A DNA stretch of 64,000 nt from JAWKWH01 sp963669415 (GTDB lineage: Bacteria > Pseudomonadota > Alphaproteobacteria > Rhizobiales > Rhizobiaceae): positions 806,001 through 870,000 of the forward strand of contig CAXXPS010000003.1 of NCBI GenBank assembly GCA_963669415.2, read 5' to 3'. The position numbers were made by a program, and so were the translations under genes. The notes under the pieces are model-generated. The model saw only the letters and a list, made by a program, of their open reading frames with translations. It was not told the origin of the DNA and made no database searches. This document shows, piece by piece, positions 9,253 to 18,206 of this stretch; the first letter of the stretch is position 1; every line of letters begins with the position of its first letter.

Positions 9253-10635
9253 ATGCCGATTGAAATTTTGATGCCCGCCCTGTCGCCGACCATGGAAGAG
9301 GGCAATCTGGCCAAATGGCTGAAGAATGAGGGTGACGCCGTTACAGCCGGCGATATCATTGCCGAAATCGAAACCGACAAGGCGACCATGGAAGTCGAAG
9401 CGGTCGACGAGGGGACGCTCGGAAAGATTTTGATTGCCGAGGGCTCCGAAGGCGTGAAGGTCAACACCCCCATCGCAGTGCTGCTGGCTGATGGTGAAAG
9501 CGCGAGCGACATCGGGTCCGCCGCGCCTGCCGCACCGGCGGCAGCGCCTGAACCAGCTCCGGCACCGGTGGAAGAAGCGCAAGCAGCAGTTCCGGCTGCG
9601 CCTGTAGCTGCCGAAACCGCCTCCGATCCGGACATTCCTGAAGGGACTGAAATGGTGTCGACGACGGTGCGCGAAGCCCTCCGCGACGCAATGGCAGAAG
9701 AAATGCGTCGTGACGAAGACGTCTTCGTTATGGGCGAAGAAGTCGCCGAATATCAGGGCGCTTACAAGATCACGCAGGGGCTGCTTGATGAGTTTGGTGC
9801 GCGCCGTGTGGTCGACACGCCGATCACCGAGCATGGTTTTGCCGGCGTTGGCGTCGGTGCGGCCTATGCCGGCCTGAAGCCGATTGTCGAATTCATGACA
9901 TTCAACTTCGCCATGCAGGCGATTGACCAGATCATCAATTCGGCCGCCAAGACGCTTTACATGTCCGGCGGTCAAATGGGTGCGCCGATTGTGTTCCGCG
10001 GTCCAAATGGCGCTGCCGCGCGCGTTGCCGCGCAGCACAGTCAGGACTATGCCGCCTGGTACAGCCACGTTCCGGGATTGAAGGTGGTCCAACCCTATAA
10101 TGCGTCTGATGCCAAGGGATTGCTGAAAGCGGCAATCCGCGATCCCAATCCGGTCATCTTCCTGGAAAACGAGATCCTCTACGGCCAGACATTCGATGTG
10201 CCGAAACTGGATGATTTCGTGCTGCCGATCGGCAAGGCCCGTATTCACAAACCAGGCAACGATGCCACGATCGTCTCCTTCGGCATCGGCATGACGTATG
10301 CGATTCAAGCCGCGGAAGCCCTGGCAGGCGAAGGGATCGATGTTGAGGTCATCGATCTCAGAACCATCCGGCCGATGGATCTCGATACAGTGATTGCGTC
10401 TGTGCAGAAAACCAACCGCCTGGTGACAGTGGAGGAAGGTTTCCCGCAATCGTCGGTTGGCGATCACATCGCCAGCCAAGTGATGCAGCGGGCATTTGAT
10501 TGGCTCGATGCGCCGGTCGTTACCATCTGCGGCAAGGACGTGCCGATGCCCTATGCGGCCAATCTGGAAAAACTGGCGCTGCCGAATGTCGCAGAAGTGG
10601 TCGATGCGGTGAAAGCCGTTTCCTACAAGGCGTAA
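9253..10635 (+). CDS. pdhB: Pyruvate dehydrogenase E1 component, beta subunit with N-terminal lipoyl domain
   Basis: A 460-residue protein. Residues 1-80 are a biotinyl/lipoyl domain with the lipoylation site lysine in ETDKATMEVEA. An Ala/Pro linker (about 85-130) follows, then the transketolase-like pyrimidine-binding and C-terminal domains of E1 beta (EEVAEYQGAYKITQG, EHGFAGVGVGAA, EGFPQSSVGDHI). A lipoyl domain fused to E1 beta is characteristic of alphaproteobacterial complexes. GGGAGG precedes the ATG. The lipoyl sequence is nearly identical to that of the following pdhC. Confidence 0.96.
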   Translation: MPIEILMPALSPTMEEGNLAKWLKNEGDAVTAGDIIAEIETDKATMEVEAVDEGTLGKILIAEGSEGVKVNTPIAVLLADGESASDIGSAAPAAPAAAPEPAPAPVEEAQAAVPAAPVAAETASDPDIPEGTEMVSTTVREALRDAMAEEMRRDEDVFVMGEEVAEYQGAYKITQGLLDEFGARRVVDTPITEHGFAGVGVGAAYAGLKPIVEFMTFNFAMQAIDQIINSAAKTLYMSGGQMGAPIVFRGPNGAAARVAAQHSQDYAAWYSHVPGLKVVQPYNASDAKGLLKAAIRDPNPVIFLENEILYGQTFDVPKLDDFVLPIGKARIHKPGNDATIVSFGIGMTYAIQAAEALAGEGIDVEVIDLRTIRPMDLDTVIASVQKTNRLVTVEEGFPQSSVGDHIASQVMQRAFDWLDAPVVTICGKDVPMPYAANLEKLALPNVAEVVDAVKAVSYKA

Positions 10636-10647
10636 GGGAGTTTCGTC

Positions 10648-11999
10648 ATGCCAATCAATATTACCATGCCGGCCCTCTCACCCACGATGGAAGAAGGCAA
10701 CCTGGCCAAATGGCTGGTCAAGGAAGGTGACAGCGTTGCCCCGGGCGACGTCATTGCCGAAATCGAGACCGACAAGGCGACCATGGAAGTCGAGGCCGTC
10801 GACGAGGGAACCGTTGCGAAAATCCTGGTTCCCGAGGGTACCGAAGCTGTCAAGGTCAATGCGCTGATTGCTGTGCTGGCCGGCGATGGCGAGGATGCCG
10901 CGGAAGCTGCCAAAGCCGCCGGAGTTGGCGCAGGCAGCACGCCGGAAGCCCCGGCACCTGCGCCTGTTGAAACTGCCGCGGCGGCTGCCCCTGCACCGGT
11001 TGAAGCAGCCGCTCCTGCACCTGCACCGGCTGCCGCCCTGGCCGTCAATGGATCGCCAGCAGGCCGGACCTTTGCATCGCCGCTTGCGCGCCGCATTGCC
11101 AAGGATGCGGGGATCGACGTTGCTGCAATTACCGGAACCGGACCAAAGGGCAGGGTGGTCAAAGCTGATGTCGAAGCAGCGTAATCGCCTCTGGTGGCGT
11201 TGCCGCGAAAGCAGCAGGCGCGCCAGCTGCCGCACCAACGGCTGCGCCTGCGCCGAAACCGATGTCGGACGACGCTGTGCTTAAACTGTTCGAGGAAGGC
11301 TCCTACGAATTGGTCAAGCATGACAACATGCGCAAGACCATCGCGCGGCGGTTGGTAGAAGCAAAATCAACCATTCCGCATTTCTATCTGACCGTGGAAT
11401 GCGAGCTTGACGCATTGCTGAAGCTGCGCGGCGAACTCAACAAATCAGCCCCGGTCAAGGACGACAAGCCTGCCTACAAGCTCTCGGTCAACGACATGAT
11501 CATCAAGGCGCTGGCATTGGCGCTGCGCGACGTGCCTGACGCAAATGTGTCTTGGACCGACGCAAACATGGTTCACCATGCCCATGCCGATGTTGGTGTC
11601 GCCGTCTCAATTCCTGGCGGCCTGATCACGCCGATCGTGCGCCGGGCCGAGGAGAAGAGCCTGTCGACCATTTCCAACGAGATGAAGGACATGGCCGGCC
11701 GGGCCCGCGAGCGCAAGTTGAAGCCCGAAGAGTATCAGGGCGGATCGAGCGCGGTCTCCAATCTTGGCATGATGGGAATCAAGGAGTTTTCGGCCGTCAT
11801 CAATCCGCCGCATGCGACCATTCTTGCTGTGGGGACAGGTGAGCAGCGGGCAGTCGTGCGGGATGGCGCTGTTGCAATCGCGACGATGATGAGTGTTACA
11901 TTGTCAACCGACCATCGCGCTGTTGATGGTGCGCTTGGCGCCGAATTGCTTGGCGCGTTCAAGGGTTACATCGAAAACCCGATGAGCATGCTCGTCTGA
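10648..11999 (+). pseudogene. pdhC: Dihydrolipoamide acetyltransferase E2 of pyruvate dehydrogenase, interrupted by a frameshift
   Basis: E2 core of pyruvate dehydrogenase, split over two frames. Frame one (10648-11184) gives the lipoyl domain (ETDKATMEVEA), an Ala/Pro linker and the complete E3-binding domain (FASPLARRIAKDAG...TGPKGRVVKADV). It then hits TAA at 11182-11184. From 11184 the other frame continues with the expected linker (IASGGVAAKAAGAP) and the full catalytic domain to 11999, including the active-site HRAVDG. Only two bases (TA) separate the last good codon of frame one from the first of frame two, so the simplest reading is one missing base. Everything else is intact. Whether this is a real mutation or a sequencing/assembly error cannot be told here. 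Confidence 0.9.
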
Positions 12000-12009
12000 G
12001 GTCGAACCG

Positions 12010-12648
12010 ATGAAAACCGTCCTCTGCTACGGCGATTCCTTGACCTGGGGCTATGACGCCGAAGGGCCCGGCCGTCACGATCTGGCTGATCGTTGGCCGT
12101 CGGTGCTGCATGCAGGGCTCGGCGACAGTATCCATGTCATTGCAGACGGATTGAACGGGCGCACGACGGTTTATGATGATCACAAGGCGGAGTGCGACCG
12201 CAATGGCGCGCGCACGCTGTCCACCGCGCTGCAGACCCACGCACCGCTGGAATTGGTCATATTGCTGCTTGGCACCAACGACATGAAGCCGGAGATCGCC
12301 GGCAATGCGCTTTTGTCCATGCAGGGAATGCGCCGGCTGGTGACTATCATCCGCCATCATCCCTGGCCGATCCCCCAGGCAGAGCCGCAAGTTCTCATCG
12401 TATCGCCGCCAAAACTCGCCATCACGCACGATATGGAGTTTACCGCGATGTTCGCAGGCGCACCGCAGGAATCGGCAAAACTGGCGGGCATGTACACCAT
12501 GCTTGCAGAGGAGATGGGTTGCGCGTTTTTCGATGCCGGGACGGTCGCGAAAGTGACCCCTGTCGATGGGGTACATTTGGACGCCGCCAATACACGGGCC
12601 GTCGGTGAAGCGCTGGTTCCGGTCGTCAGTTCGATGCTGAAACCTTGA
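12010..12648 (+). CDS. SGNH/GDSL-family hydrolase (arylesterase-like)
   Basis: A 212-residue hydrolase with the SGNH blocks in order: YGDSLTWGYD (nucleophile Ser, residues about 6-15), an N/G block near NGRTT, LLGTNDMK (block III Asn) and DGVHLD (block V Asp-x-x-His). There is no signal peptide, so it is cytosolic. Related proteins act on acyl or aryl esters and are used as acyltransferases in perhydrolysis; the native substrate is unknown. It begins 11 bp after pdhC, probably by read-through. Confidence 0.9.
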   Translation: MKTVLCYGDSLTWGYDAEGPGRHDLADRWPSVLHAGLGDSIHVIADGLNGRTTVYDDHKAECDRNGARTLSTALQTHAPLELVILLLGTNDMKPEIAGNALLSMQGMRRLVTIIRHHPWPIPQAEPQVLIVSPPKLAITHDMEFTAMFAGAPQESAKLAGMYTMLAEEMGCAFFDAGTVAKVTPVDGVHLDAANTRAVGEALVPVVSSMLKP

Positions 12649-12717
12649 TCATGATCAAAGGAGTAAGAACGCAGGAGAAATAGGGTTGTTCCGACTGAAC
12701 ACAGAGAGGACCAATCC

Positions 12718-12954
12718 ATGTCGCATACACCGCACGAACTGGCAGAAGAGTTCCCCGAACATGTTGCCAAAATGCACGAATTGAAGGGATCTGACGCACA
12801 TTTCACGCGACTGTTCGACGAGTATCACGACGTAAACCGCGCGATACACCGTGCGGAAACGAATATAGAGCCGACGGACGACTTCCATATGGAAGACATG
12901 CGAAAGCAGAGGATGCGGCTGAAAGACGAAATTTACGGAATGCTGACGGGTTGA
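12718..12954 (+). CDS. YdcH-family (DUF465) small protein
   Basis: A 78-residue, highly charged, helical protein. The N-terminal SHTPHELAEEFPEH and HFTRLFDEYHDVNRAIHRAE stretches are typical of DUF465/YdcH proteins, which are short coiled-coil proteins of unknown role. GAGAGG lies just upstream of the ATG. It is in the run of plus-strand genes between the SGNH gene and lpdA. Confidence 0.9.
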   Translation: MSHTPHELAEEFPEHVAKMHELKGSDAHFTRLFDEYHDVNRAIHRAETNIEPTDDFHMEDMRKQRMRLKDEIYGMLTG

Positions 12955-13016
12955 TCTGACTGCCTGTCGCTTCCCCAAAGCGCCAAAAAGCCGGCGGCGA
13001 ATGAAGGAGAAGACAG

Positions 13017-14462
13017 GTGGCCGATCAATACGATGTTATTATTATCGGTTCGGGTCCCGGTGGTTATGTCACCGCTATTCGATCAGCGCAGCTCGGGTTG
13101 AAGACGGCGATTGTCGAACGCGAGCACCTAGGCGGTATCTGCCTGAATTGGGGATGTATTCCGACCAAGGCGCTGCTGCGTTCCGCTGAAATCAAGCATT
13201 TCGCCGATCATGCCAAAAATTACGGTTTGACGCTGGACGGCAAGGTGACCGCGGATGTCGGTGCGGTGGTCGACCGGTCACGCAAGGTATCGGCACGGCT
13301 AAACGGCGGCGTCGGCTTCCTGATGAAAAAGAATAAGGTCGATGTGATCTGGGGCGAGGCCAAGCTGAAAGGCAAGGGTGAGATCGTCGTATCGAAATCA
13401 TCAAAAAAGCCGATGGAACCGCAACATCCAGTGCCAAAAGGCACCAAGGGTGAGGGGACGTATAAAGCCAAACACATCATTCTTGCGACCGGTGCACGGC
13501 CGCGCGCGCTGCCGGGCATCGAGCCGGACGGCAAGCTTATCTGGACCTATTTCGAAGCCATGGTTCCCCAGGAACTGCCGAAAAAGCTGCTGGTGATGGG
13601 CTCCGGTGCGATCGGTATCGAATTTGCTTCGTTCTTCAATGCCATGGGGTCTGATGTGACGGTCGTCGAGTTGATGCCGAACATCATGCCGGTCGAAGAT
13701 GCAGAAATTTCCGGTATCGCCAGAAAACAGCTGGAGAAGTCGGGCCTGAAAATTCACACCGAAGCTAAGGTAACGAAAGTCGAGAAGACGGCGAATTCGG
13801 TCAAAGCAACGATGGAAACCAAGGATGGAAAGTCCGAAGTAATCGAGGCTGACCGTTTGATTTCTGCTGTTGGTGTACAGGGCAATATCGAAAACCTCGG
13901 TTTGGAGCAGTTGGGAATCAAGACAGACCGGGGATGTGTCGTCATTGACGGATACGGCCGCACCAATGTTGATGGTGTTTATGCCATCGGTGATGTTGCC
14001 GGCCCGCCAATGCTGGCCCACAAGGCAGAACATGAGGGCGTGATCTGTGTGGAAAAAATCGCTGGCGTTCCAGGCGTTCATGCGATGGACAAAGGCAAGG
14101 TACCCGGCTGCACCTATTGCCATCCGCAGGTTGCGTCAGTCGGCCTGACCGAGGCCGCGGCTAAGGAAGCAGGCAAGGATATTCGCGTCGGCCGCTTCCA
14201 GTTTGGCGCAAATGGCAAGGCTATCGCACTTGGCGAAGACCAGGGCATGATCAAGACCATCTTCGACAAGAAGACCGGAGAACTTCTGGGTGCGCACATG
14301 GTCGGCACGGAGGTGACCGAACTGATCCAGGGTTTTGTCGTCGCCATGAACCTGGAGACGACGGAAGAAGAGCTGATGCATACGATCTTCCCGCATCCGA
14401 CGCTGTCGGAAATGATGAAGGAAAGCGTGCTGGATGCCTATGGCCGGGTGTTGAATGCCTGA
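13017..14462 (+). CDS. lpdA: Dihydrolipoyl dehydrogenase (E3)
   Basis: A 481-residue FAD flavoprotein that reoxidises dihydrolipoyl groups of the pyruvate dehydrogenase complex. It shows the FAD Rossmann motif GSGPGGYVTAIRSAQLG, the redox-active disulfide in GGICLNWGCIPTKALL, an NAD-binding GSGAIGIEFASF, and the C-terminal interface with HPHPTLSE-type residues (FPHPTLSEMMKE) bearing the catalytic His-Glu. The start is GTG (13017) after GAAGGAGA. It sits in the pdh block, consistent with serving as its E3. Confidence 0.96.
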   Translation: MADQYDVIIIGSGPGGYVTAIRSAQLGLKTAIVEREHLGGICLNWGCIPTKALLRSAEIKHFADHAKNYGLTLDGKVTADVGAVVDRSRKVSARLNGGVGFLMKKNKVDVIWGEAKLKGKGEIVVSKSSKKPMEPQHPVPKGTKGEGTYKAKHIILATGARPRALPGIEPDGKLIWTYFEAMVPQELPKKLLVMGSGAIGIEFASFFNAMGSDVTVVELMPNIMPVEDAEISGIARKQLEKSGLKIHTEAKVTKVEKTANSVKATMETKDGKSEVIEADRLISAVGVQGNIENLGLEQLGIKTDRGCVVIDGYGRTNVDGVYAIGDVAGPPMLAHKAEHEGVICVEKIAGVPGVHAMDKGKVPGCTYCHPQVASVGLTEAAAKEAGKDIRVGRFQFGANGKAIALGEDQGMIKTIFDKKTGELLGAHMVGTEVTELIQGFVVAMNLETTEEELMHTIFPHPTLSEMMKESVLDAYGRVLNA

Positions 14463-14511
14463 TGCGTTCAACCGATATGGTGGGTAATTTGATCTTTCGG
14501 GAGTACTGACA

Positions 14512-14754
14512 ATGAACTTCATCGTCTGGATCATCATCGGTGGACTTGCCGGCTGGATTGCAGGCATGATCATGAAAAACCAGTCGGGTTTGTTCATGAA
14601 CATTATCATCGGCGTCGTCGGCGCATTTATCGGCGGCTGGCTGTTTAATATTCTGCAAATTGCTCCGCAAGCCGGATTCGCCGGCTCATTGGTTACGGCT
14701 ATCGTCGGCGCGGTGGTACTGCTGTTCGGCTTGAAACTGGTGAAAGGGCGCTAA
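14512..14754 (+). CDS. GlsB/YeaQ/YmgE-family stress-response membrane protein
   Basis: An 80-residue, glycine-rich protein with three short hydrophobic segments (about 2-20, 27-46, 57-75) and the family's GGLAGWIAGMIMK opening. Members are small inner-membrane proteins linked to envelope or acid stress; the molecular role is not known. A GGGAG element precedes the ATG. Confidence 0.9.
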   Translation: MNFIVWIIIGGLAGWIAGMIMKNQSGLFMNIIIGVVGAFIGGWLFNILQIAPQAGFAGSLVTAIVGAVVLLFGLKLVKGR

Positions 14755-14818
14755 GGCATTTTTTGCTGGAGCGGAATCAAATGAGCGAAAAATGCTTCAA
14801 TGGTACCAATCAGATAAA

Positions 14819-14853
14819 GGCGTTATTGCGGTTCAAAGAAACCGCAAAACGCC
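14819..14853. repeat. Long hairpin upstream of lipA
   Basis: GGCGTT-A-TTGCGGTT (14819-14833) pairs with AACCGCAA-AACGCC (14840-14853). That gives a 14-bp stem with one bulged A and a 6-nt loop, between the GlsB-like gene and lipA. No T tract follows, so it is not a standard intrinsic terminator. It could be an mRNA stability element, a factor-dependent terminator or a dispersed palindromic repeat. Confidence 0.5.
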
Positions 14854-14878
14854 CTAAATTGCGCTAAAGGCAAAGCTC

Positions 14879-15841
14879 ATGGTCACAGTCGTCGACAATA
14901 TTGCCAAGGCGCGGCCGCGCCATCCTGAAAAGGCTCACAAGCCGGATCAGGAAGTGCTGCGCAAACCGGACTGGATCCGTGTCAAGGCGCCGACGTCGAA
15001 AGGCTATCGCGATACGCATGATATCGTGCGGTCGAACAGCCTCGTAACGGTGTGCGAGGAAGCTGGCTGTCCAAACATCGGCGAATGCTGGGACAAGAAG
15101 CATGCATCCTTCCTGATCATGGGCGAAATCTGCACCCGCGCCTGCGCTTTTTGCAATGTAACCACCGGTCTGCCAAATGCGCTTGATTGCAACGAGCCGG
15201 AAAATGTTGCCAAAGCGGTCAGAACCATGGGCCTCAACCATGTTGTCGTCACCTCGGTTGACCGGGACGATCTCGATGATGGCGGCGCGCAGCATTTCGT
15301 CGAGGTGATCAAAGCCATTCGTGAAGCTTCACCGGTGACGACGATTGAAGTGCTGACACCGGACTTTCTGCGCAAACAAGGTGCGCTGGAAAAAGTGGTG
15401 GAGGCGAAACCGGATGTGTTCAACCACAATCTGGAAACGGTGCCCTCAAATTATCTGACAGTTCGCCCTGGCGCACGCTACTTTCACTCCATCCGCCTTT
15501 TGCAACAGGTCAAGGAAATCGATCCGACCATGTTCACAAAGTCCGGCATCATGGTCGGGCTTGGTGAGGAGCGCAATGAAGTGCTTCAGCTGATGGATGA
15601 TTTGCGCACCGCTAGCGTCGATTTCCTGACCATCGGCCAATATCTGCAGCCGACCCGCAAACATCACCCGGTGAAGAAATTCGTCACGCCGGATGAATTC
15701 AAATCCTATGAGACGGTAGCCTATTCAAAAGGGTTCCTGTTGGTTTCAGCCAGCCCGCTGACGCGGTCTTCCCACCATGCCGGTGAGGACTTTGCCAAGC
15801 TACGCAAGGCGCGTGAGGCCAGTCTGGCACGCCACGGCTAA
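14879..15841 (+). CDS. lipA: Lipoyl synthase (radical SAM)
   Basis: A 320-residue radical-SAM enzyme that inserts sulfur at C6 and C8 of octanoyl groups on lipoyl domains. Both Fe-S cluster sites are visible: the auxiliary cluster cysteines CEEAGCPNIGEC near residue 58, and the radical-SAM CTRACAFC near residue 84. The C-terminal serine-rich SASPLTRSSHHA supplies the conserved serine ligand. Its targets here would include the lipoyl domains of PdhB and PdhC encoded a few kilobases upstream. Confidence 0.97.
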   Translation: MVTVVDNIAKARPRHPEKAHKPDQEVLRKPDWIRVKAPTSKGYRDTHDIVRSNSLVTVCEEAGCPNIGECWDKKHASFLIMGEICTRACAFCNVTTGLPNALDCNEPENVAKAVRTMGLNHVVVTSVDRDDLDDGGAQHFVEVIKAIREASPVTTIEVLTPDFLRKQGALEKVVEAKPDVFNHNLETVPSNYLTVRPGARYFHSIRLLQQVKEIDPTMFTKSGIMVGLGEERNEVLQLMDDLRTASVDFLTIGQYLQPTRKHHPVKKFVTPDEFKSYETVAYSKGFLLVSASPLTRSSHHAGEDFAKLRKAREASLARHG

Positions 15842-15853
15842 CCACAGCGATTC

Positions 15854-16312
15854 ATGCCAAAATTCTCGTCAACACGCCGGGTCGCTCACACACCCGAACT
15901 GATGTTTGCTCTGGTCGCGGATATAGAAAAATATCCGCAGTTTCTGCCAATGTGCGAGGCGCTGGTTGTCCGCTCGAAGAAGGAACGGAACGGCAAAACG
16001 CTGTTGGTTGCAGACATGACCGTCGGCTACAAAAAAATCCGCGAAACTTTTACCAGCCAGGTCTTGCTCGATCATGGAACGGAGACGATCGACGTAAAAT
16101 ACATCGATGGGCCGTTTCGATATCTGCAAAACAACTGGAAATTTGAAGAAGCGGGCGACGGCTGCAACGTGAAGTTTTTCATCGATTATGAATTCAAAAG
16201 CCGCATTCTCGGCATGCTGATGGGAGCGATGTTCGATCGTGCCTTTCACATGTTTTCAGAGGCGTTTGAGAAACGGGCCGATTCCATCTACCGGAGCAAC
16301 ATCACCAGCTAA
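15854..16312 (+). CDS. RatA/COQ10-like START-domain protein
   Basis: A 152-residue single SRPBCC/START-like domain protein starting FSSTRRVAHTPELMFALVADIEKYPQFLPMC in sense (quoted here only in part: VADIEKYPQFLPMCE). This is the COQ10/RatA family: eukaryotic members bind coenzyme Q, and E. coli RatA was described as a ribosome-association toxin. In alphaproteobacteria a ubiquinone-related role is as likely as toxin activity. It follows lipA after 12 bp, so they probably share a transcript. Confidence 0.88.
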   Translation: MPKFSSTRRVAHTPELMFALVADIEKYPQFLPMCEALVVRSKKERNGKTLLVADMTVGYKKIRETFTSQVLLDHGTETIDVKYIDGPFRYLQNNWKFEEAGDGCNVKFFIDYEFKSRILGMLMGAMFDRAFHMFSEAFEKRADSIYRSNITS

Positions 16313-16834
16313 TTATGCAGTTTGATGTGTATCCAGCAACTGCTCCAGCTTGATGAGTGCCACCCAAGTCGTCTCAAGCCGGATCGCGTCCCGGTCCGTT
16401 TGCGGATCGTGATTGAGCTCGATTAAATCGACAATCGCGCCGTCCTTGCCGGCAAAGCCGAGGTAGACCAGTCCGACAGGTTTCTCGGGCGTTCCACCAC
16501 CCGGACCGGCAATGCCGGTAACAGAAACGGCAATATCGGCCTTGGAGTGTCGAACAGCACCTTGTGCCATCTCGGCGGCGGTTTGCAACGAGACCGCGCC
16601 ATGTTCGCGCAAAGTGTCAATGGAAACGCCGAGCTGTTCAATCTTTGCCTGATTGGAGTAGGTGACAAAGCCGCGCTCGAATACAACTGAAGATCCTGCA
16701 ATGTCCGTCAATGCTGCCGCGATCATTCCGCCGGTGCAGGATTCAGCGGTCGCGATCATTTTCCCGGCGCTTGCGTAGGCTTCAATGACATCCCTTGCAG
16801 CGGAATTGATGGCGCGTCTCGATCGCTTCGCCAT
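16313..16834 (-). CDS. CinA C-terminal-domain protein (nicotinamide-nucleotide amidohydrolase PncC-like)
   Basis: A stand-alone CinA C-terminal domain of about 173 residues with the family motifs TAESCTGGMIAAALTDIAGSS and TGIAGPGGGTPEKPVG. Family members deamidate NMN to NaMN in pyridine-nucleotide salvage. The ATG (16834-16832) overlaps the ispDF stop by one base; a GTG directly upstream (16837) is an equally possible start with a 4-bp overlap. It converges with the RatA-like gene without a gap, and the tiny interval holds no clear terminator. Confidence 0.9.
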   Translation of the reverse strand: MAKRSRRAINSAARDVIEAYASAGKMIATAESCTGGMIAAALTDIAGSSVVFERGFVTYSNQAKIEQLGVSIDTLREHGAVSLQTAAEMAQGAVRHSKADIAVSVTGIAGPGGGTPEKPVGLVYLGFAGKDGAIVDLIELNHDPQTDRDAIRLETTWVALIKLEQLLDTHQTA

Positions 16835-18036
16835 CACGTCACCGTGCCATAGAAGACGGTTGCTGTGGCTATTGCAGCAATGCCCTCTTTCCGACCGACA
16901 AAGCCGAGGCGCTCATTGGTTGTCGCTTTAACGGATATCCGCTCCGGTCCAACATTGAGGATCTTGTCAATCGCTTCGATCATGGCTTCACGATGAGGCC
17001 CGATTTTTGGTACCTCAGCGATGATCGTAACATCGACGTTGGAAATGCGGCCACCCTTCCCAGCGACGGTCTGCGCCGCGTGGCTAAGAAAAATATCCGA
17101 GTTGGCGCCTTTCCATTGCAGATCGGACGGCGGGAAATGGGTGCCAATATCACCAGCTGAGCAGGTGCCGAGCAAGGCATCAGTCAGGGCATGCAGTCCG
17201 ACATCGGCGTCAGAATGTCCAGACAGTGCGCGCTCGAACGGAATCTCGACACCGCAAAGGGTTACATGGTCACCAGGTCCAAAGGAATGAACATCATAAC
17301 CGGTGCCTGTTCGTATATCGGGCACGTCTGCACCGTTGCTCATGATGCGGTTTGCCATTTTAATATCCCTTGCCCAGGTCAGTTTGACGTTTTCCGGTGC
17401 CCCTTCAACGATGCGCACCGGGATGCCGGCCCATTCGGCCAGCGCCGCATCGTCGGTGAAGCCATGTGGATCGGTCTCAGCGGCTTTGGCGTGAGCATTC
17501 AAAATCGCAGAGTAGGGGAAGGCTTGTGGAGTCTGGGCGCCAAAGAGGCCTGCCCTTGGCTCGGTTCCGATCACAAACCCGGCGTCATCTGCACGCTTGA
17601 GCGTGTCGGAGACTGCCATTGCAGGCAAGGCGCCCACGTTGCCATCCATCGTCTCCAAAAGGCGTGCAATAGTCGCGTGATCCACGAAAGGGCGCACACC
17701 GTCATGGATCAGCACAAAATCCGGTTCGTGAGACTTGAGCGCTTCCAATGCGCAATATACGGAGGCTTGCCTCGAAGAACTTCCTTCGACTGCGATCACC
17801 CGGTCGGATAGCGACCCTAGAGATTGTTTGAATATTTCTCGATCGTCCCGGTGAATCGCAATGGCGATCGGGCCGATTGTATCGTCAGAAGCAAAGGCCG
17901 CTACCGTGCGCGCCAAGACTGCTTGGCCCCCTATTTCGCGGTATTGCTTTGGACCCTCGTGGGATTGGCCGGCTCGCTCGCCCCGTCCTGCGGCAACAAT
18001 GGCAACGGCGATTGTCTGGTTTTGCCCGTTTGTCAT
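16834..18036 (-). CDS. ispDF: Bifunctional IspD/IspF of the MEP isoprenoid pathway
   Basis: A 400-residue fusion. Residues 1 to about 225 form 2-C-methyl-D-erythritol 4-phosphate cytidylyltransferase (IspD; VAAGRGERAG nucleotide-binding loop, VLIHDGVRPF). Residues about 240-400 form 2-C-methyl-D-erythritol 2,4-cyclodiphosphate synthase (IspF; GTGYDVHSFGPG zinc ligands, ALSGHSDADVGLHALTDAL, KATTNERLGFVGRKEG). The fusion skips IspE between the two steps and is common in alphaproteobacteria. It is divergent from dusB. Confidence 0.97.
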   Translation of the reverse strand: MTNGQNQTIAVAIVAAGRGERAGQSHEGPKQYREIGGQAVLARTVAAFASDDTIGPIAIAIHRDDREIFKQSLGSLSDRVIAVEGSSSRQASVYCALEALKSHEPDFVLIHDGVRPFVDHATIARLLETMDGNVGALPAMAVSDTLKRADDAGFVIGTEPRAGLFGAQTPQAFPYSAILNAHAKAAETDPHGFTDDAALAEWAGIPVRIVEGAPENVKLTWARDIKMANRIMSNGADVPDIRTGTGYDVHSFGPGDHVTLCGVEIPFERALSGHSDADVGLHALTDALLGTCSAGDIGTHFPPSDLQWKGANSDIFLSHAAQTVAGKGGRISNVDVTIIAEVPKIGPHREAMIEAIDKILNVGPERISVKATTNERLGFVGRKEGIAAIATATVFYGTVT

Positions 18037-18206
18037 CGTTTGACGGCGCGTTCCGATTTAAGTCTGACTGTCTTTCGCATAAGCCGGCATGCTGGGCAAT
18101 GAAAGGGCTTGCCGGAAATTCGCTATCACGGTGAAATATTGCATTGCTCAATCCGGACTTTGTGACTAATTACCAGGCAGGTTCGCAAGATGCACTGATT
18201 TTAAGC

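Noticed and set aside
8968..10479. Very long minus-strand open frame over pdhA-pdhB
   Set aside because: Antisense shadow of high-G+C coding sequence; low-complexity Arg/His/Gly product and no ribosome site.
11150..11200. Programmed frameshift in pdhC
   Set aside because: There is no slippery heptamer or downstream pseudoknot candidate at the break, and E2 genes are not known to be frameshifted.
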